DNA from: Gemmatales bacterium
Lineage (GTDB): Bacteria; Planctomycetota; Planctomycetia; Gemmatales; Gemmataceae
NCBI GenBank assembly: GCA_026004675.1
Contig: BPJP01000013.1
Coordinates: forward strand, 90,949 to 154,948
Length of the DNA: 64,000 nucleotides
Direction of reading: 5' to 3'
Shown: positions 60,433 through 64,000 of the stretch, piece after piece
How positions within the stretch are numbered: the stretch's first letter is position 1
Layout of the letters: every line of letters begins with the position of its first letter
Translations under genes and position numbers: made by a program
Notes under the pieces: generated by a model
Told to the model about the DNA's origin: nothing
Seen by the model: only the letters and a program-made list of their open reading frames with translations
Databases searched by the model: none

Positions 60433-62845
60433 CTAAGAAAAGCCGTGACGGGGAAGCCTCATGCGCCAACTTCCACATGTCGTTCCGCTGTGTCTTCGAG
60501 ATGGAACGATTCCACCTGGTGCTGGTCGAGTGACCAGCCAGTCTTTAGCCCGGCGACAAACCAGCCCAATGCCAGCACTCCCCACGGCGAAAATCGTATC
60601 GCCGACAACACGCAGCCAGCGTAAGACGTTCATCAGATTGGTCTGCAAAAACTCTGCCGAACGCGCATACCACAGGCCATGCTCGACGCTGGCCCAAGTC
60701 TGCATCAATCCAACCGGCAGCAACGACAGCAGCACCATCAAAGCCAGCCCAATGTTGATGGCCCAGAAGGCGAAGGCCAGCGGTCCGGTGCGCCAGCGGT
60801 TGCGGCTGGCCAGCCCTTTGAGGCAAAACAGCGTCAAGCCAAGCCCCAGCATGCCGTACACGCCGAACAGCGCGGTGTGACCATGGACGGGTGTCGTATT
60901 GAGCCCCTGCATGTAGTACAGAGCAATCGGCGGATTGATGAGGAACCCGAATAACCCTGCTCCAACCAGATTCCAAAAGGCAACAGCCACAAAGAAGTAG
61001 ATGGGCCACTTGTAGGCTTGCACCCAGGGGCGGACGCGCGTCAGCGTGAGGTTCTCGTACGCCTCGAAGCCGATGAGTACCAGCGGCACAACTTCCAGCG
61101 CGCTGAACGTGGCGCCCAGCGCGAGGATCGGCGTGGGTGTGCCAGTGAAGTACAAATGGTGAAACGTGCCAATGATGCCGCCGAACAGGAAGACCGTGCA
61201 TGAAAACAACACGGCCGAAGTTGCCATCGCCGTCCGCAACAATCCCATCCGCGTGAACAGAAACGCAATGACGACGGTCGCGAAGACTTCAAAAAATCCT
61301 TCGACCCAAAGATGCACGACCCACCAACGCCAGTATTCGGCGATGGCCAGGTGAGTTTGGCGTCCCCACATCAATCCGGCCCCATAGAACGATGCGATGG
61401 CCGCCGATGCAATGACGAACAGCACCAGTAGATGACGTTGCTCGCCGGGCTGCCGCAGTGCCGGCCACAATGCTCGCAGCATCAAACCGAGCCACAGAAA
61501 GAGGCCCACAAGCAGGAACAGTTGCCAGAAGCGGCCAAGATCGACGTACTCGTAGCCTTGATGGCCGAACCAGAAGTTGGTCGTCAGGTCCATCTGTTGT
61601 CGAGTCGCCTTCCAGGTGCCGAAGAGCGCCCCGACCACAATCACCACCAGGCAGCCGAACAGCACGTTAACGCCCAACACCTGCCCCTTTGGCTCGTGAC
61701 CCGACACAGCAGGCGCGATGAACAGGCCCGTCGCCAGCCATGCCGTCGCGATCCAGAAGATGCCGAGTTGTGTGTGCCAGGTGCGCGTCACCGAGTAGGG
61801 CAGCCACTTGGCCAGCGGGATGCCGTAAAACCCCTTCGCCTTCGACGCCGTAGTGCGCGGTCACGGCGCCCAGACCGATTTGCACCAGGAGCAACGCGAT
61901 CACGACCCAGAAGTACTTCAGCGTGGCCTGCATCGAAGGCGTCGGCTGCAAAGCCAGCAACGGATCGCGCGCCGGCAGGGACTGATCGTTGTGATCGTCG
62001 TGCGGAAGCGCGGCGTGGTGCCAGGCCAACGCGCCGATTCCCGCCAAGAGCAACACGAAACTGATCACTGACCAGACGACGATAGGACCGGATGGTGCAT
62101 TGCCAACGAGGGATTCGGCGGGCCAATTGTTGGTATAGGTCACTTGGGATTGTTTCCGCCCGTTGGCCAAACCTTCCCCAGATGCTGCTGAAGAACGCTC
62201 GGTCGCGCACGCCCAACTCGCCCAGAAAAAGAAGGCGTTCAACTTACGCATCCGCTCGTGGTCGCGAATGGTGTTGGCCGGCATGGCGTAAGCCTCGCGC
62301 AGCTCGCGCGGCGACTTGCCACCGTCGGCCAGATGGGCAACTTCGTCGGGAAATTCCTGTGCGTCGCCGAACAGAGCCGCATAGTAGTTGCTGATCGCGC
62401 GCACCGCTGAGGCTCGATCGCGGGAAAGCTTTAACGTTCGGCTCGCCGGATCGTACGTGTTGGTGCGCATTTCCCGCTTCAGGCGGGCGGCGAGCACCGC
62501 CTTCTGCTCATCCGACAGGCCTTCGTAAGGCGATTGGAAATCACGTCGGGCCCACCGCTCCAACAGCCACAGGCACTCTCGGTGCAGCCAATCAGCCGAC
62601 CAGTCGGGGGCCACGTACGCCCCGTGACCCCATACGCTGCCCAATTGCTGGCCGCCGATCGATTGCCAGACGTTCTGTCCATCGCGGATGTCCTGACCGC
62701 TAAACAGACTTTCGCCCGAAACCGAAACAACCGCATCGGGAATCGGCGGGGCTTGGCGATAAATCTCGCCGCCGTAATACCCGAGCACGGCAAATGAGCC
62801 GACGATCACCGCAGCAAAGGCAATCCACAGACGTCTGAATCCCAT
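60433..62845 (-). pseudogene. norB: Quinol-type nitric oxide reductase, frameshifted as sequenced
   Basis: Two overlapping frames make one qNOR of about 790 residues. The first (62845 down to about 61835) has the N-terminal extension GQDIRDGQNVWQSIGGQQLG and YVAPDWSADWLHRECLWLLE. The second (to 60433) has FWQLFLLVGLFLWLGLMLRA, HLWVEGFFEVFATVVIAFLF, GGIIGTFHHLYFTGTPTPIL and TTPVHGHTALFGVYGMLGLG, with the haem-copper and non-haem-iron His and Glu residues. An extra C in the run at 61831-61834 breaks GEGFYGIPLAKWLPYS. It reduces 2 NO to N2O in the membrane. A sequencing error is as likely as a true mutation. Confidence 0.9.
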
Positions 62846-62925
62846 CCGACTCGCTCCTTCGACACATTGCCTGATTGACTGATACCCCGCGCAAGAGACT
62901 CAAGCGGCACAACGCAAAAAATGTG

Positions 62926-62937
62926 TACCTGAAGGTA
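62926..62937. promoter_or_regulatory. Palindrome between norB and the Rrf2 gene, candidate operator
   Basis: TACCTGAAGGTA is a perfect 12-bp inverted repeat followed by an AT-rich stretch (TATTATTATTGG), in the 141-bp divergent intergenic region. Position suits binding by the Rrf2-family regulator next door and control of both directions. Not compared with a known NsrR site. Confidence 0.4.
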
Positions 62938-62986
62938 TATTATTATTGGCGTGGAAATCGTGTATGTCAAGGTGTAGGATGGTGAC

Positions 62987-63418
62987 GTGGAAGACATCTC
63001 GCTTTTACCGCAGACCGCCGAGTATGCGTTGCGTGTCGTGGTGTGGCTGGCGGCACACGCTCCGGCCAAAGCAACCAGCCGCAGCCTGGCAAAGGCAACC
63101 GGCATTCCGCTTCGCTACCAGTATCGCGTCTTGCAAGCGCTGGGGCGAGAAGGCATTGTGCAGTCGCGGTCAGGACCGGGTGGAGGCTACGAGCTGGCTC
63201 GTCCGGCCAACCAGATCACAATGCTCGACGTGATCAACGCCGTCGGGCGAATCCGGCGAATCCGCACCTGTCCCCTGGCACGCGGAGCAGAGGGCTCCCA
63301 TCTCTGTCCCCTGCATCGGGAGCTGGACGCGGCATTCGCCCAAATCGAACAAGCATTCGCACGCGTTTCCATCGGACAATTGGTGCGACGTGCTTCCCGC
63401 CCTCTGTGCGAAGCGTAG
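62987..63418 (+). CDS. Rrf2 family transcriptional regulator (NsrR-like)
   Basis: 143 aa from a GTG at 62987. The winged helix includes LPQTAEYALRVVVWLAAHAP, TGIPLRYQYRVLQALGREGI and VQSRSGPGGGYELARPANQI. Cys residues in RTCPLARGAEGSHLCPLHRE and one near the C-terminus could bind an Fe-S cluster, as in NsrR/IscR. Divergent from the NO reductase, so it is probably the NO- or Fe-S-responsive repressor of norB and the RIC gene. Confidence 0.85.
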   Translation: MEDISLLPQTAEYALRVVVWLAAHAPAKATSRSLAKATGIPLRYQYRVLQALGREGIVQSRSGPGGGYELARPANQITMLDVINAVGRIRRIRTCPLARGAEGSHLCPLHRELDAAFAQIEQAFARVSIGQLVRRASRPLCEA

Positions 63419-63520
63419 GACGACTGGCCAAGCTGGACGCATTCAGGATAGGGCAACGTTACGACGCCTGAAGTTCATTCGGACGGCACAAGTCATGACG
63501 AGGGTCGATGATTCCGTCCG

Positions 63521-64000
63521 CTAGAACCACGGGAGCCGAGGTGGATGGGTACCGGGGACACATGCATATCGGCTGAAGTCCTCGATCCCTTCGGAACGCA
63601 GAAAATCTTCGTCCAACAGAGCGTGGCCAGAAAACTCTTTCGGCTCTTTCGCCAATAGCCGCATCACGCAGTCGACGAGAATATCAGGCCGGCGCCAGCT
63701 TTCGGGAGAACCGAGTTGCCAATGGATCGCGGCCTGGCTCTCGATGATGGTGACGGGCCAAAGCGAATTCACACCGACGTTCGTCCCTCGAAGTTCTTCG
63801 GCAAGACCATGCGTCAACAACGTCATGCCGAATTTCGAAATGCAATAAGCAACTTTGCCCGGTACGAGGGCCAGGTTGAATGGAGGCGACATGTTGATGA
63901 TGTGGCCCCAGTTTTGTTCAAGCATGGCCGGCAGAACGGCTCGGCTCAGCAAAAAAGCCGCCCGGGCGTTAACCGACATCACCAGATCGAATCGCTTCGG
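63521..64000 (-). CDS. SDR family oxidoreductase, C-terminal part (runs off window)
   Basis: About 160 residues reading in from position 64000. RFDLVMSVNARAAFLLSRAV (N-A-A-type helix) and MLEQNWGHIINMSPPFNLAL, then VAYCISKFGMTLLTHGLAEE. Y-C-I-S-K is the SDR catalytic Y-x-x-x-K, but the expected Ser before it is in a modified context (NMSPP). The Rossmann N-terminus lies outside the window. Ends TSGTHPPRLPWF-like (GTHPPRLPWF). Substrate unknown. Confidence 0.82.
   Translation of the reverse strand, partial: PKRFDLVMSVNARAAFLLSRAVLPAMLEQNWGHIINMSPPFNLALVPGKVAYCISKFGMTLLTHGLAEELRGTNVGVNSLWPVTIIESQAAIHWQLGSPESWRRPDILVDCVMRLLAKEPKEFSGHALLDEDFLRSEGIEDFSRYACVPGTHPPRLPWF

Overview
The window reads as a planctomycete chromosome, probably Gemmatales-like. 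Evidence is the combination of Cys-type sulfatases, a DUF1501 protein, an NHL-repeat Tat protein, a Gfo/Idh/MocA oxidoreductase, GYF_2/DUF4339 proteins, a membrane VWA protein, and an immunity-position gene (21080-21691) whose C-terminal HVRGCWV motif I associate with a large planctomycete paralogue family. This is an inference from gene content; no 16S rRNA is present.

Layout. (1) 1-1344, minus strand: the rpsB-tsf pair. (2) About 1.5-29.4 kb, plus strand: a dense array of Rhs C-terminal 'tip' cassettes. Most cassettes consist of a repeated leader of about 430 bp, made of about 240 bp non-coding DNA plus the last ~60 codons of an Rhs core, followed by a pretoxin segment, a toxin domain and an immunity gene. 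No full-length Rhs gene is present, and the tips have no ATG of their own. Recognisable toxins are several HNH-type nucleases (HHIV, LHH, AHH fragment, DHxFIQQ type), Fic/Doc (two near-identical copies), a zinc deaminase, a ParB-like domain, a JAMM-like domain, NucA/NucB, a papain/C39-like protease, a putative REase-like nuclease, one unassigned domain and a remnant of a possible membrane toxin. Recognisable immunity genes are ankyrin, ankyrin-SUFU, Imm10-like, SUKH, Imm11-like, ComJ and small membrane proteins. The array carries an ISAs1-family (H-repeat type) element, itself interrupted by a second IS at a TTAA site. Many cassettes have frameshifts, which suggests a silent reservoir that donates tips and immunity to an expressed Rhs elsewhere.

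(3) 29.5-41 kb: tRNA-Lys, DUF1501, zinc-ribbon and GYF_2 proteins, an orphan HlyD/DevB-like adaptor, an acidic protein, a sigma-70 factor, a membrane VWA protein and a CtpA-type protease. (4) 41-52 kb: hybrid histidine kinase, two sulfatases flanking an NHL-repeat protein, Gfo/Idh/MocA oxidoreductase, rimO, solitary groES and a dihaem cytochrome c peroxidase. (5) 52-58.4 kb: alpha-glucan phosphorylase, a small hypothetical, cobS, atpC-atpD and a tRNA-Sec gene, which implies selenoprotein synthesis. (6) 58.5-64 kb: a 54-bp hairpin repeat array related to one at 28.6 kb, DUF488, an RIC/ScdA-type di-iron protein, a quinol-type nitric oxide reductase gene (frameshifted as sequenced), a divergent Rrf2-family regulator that probably senses NO or Fe-S status, and a partial SDR gene.
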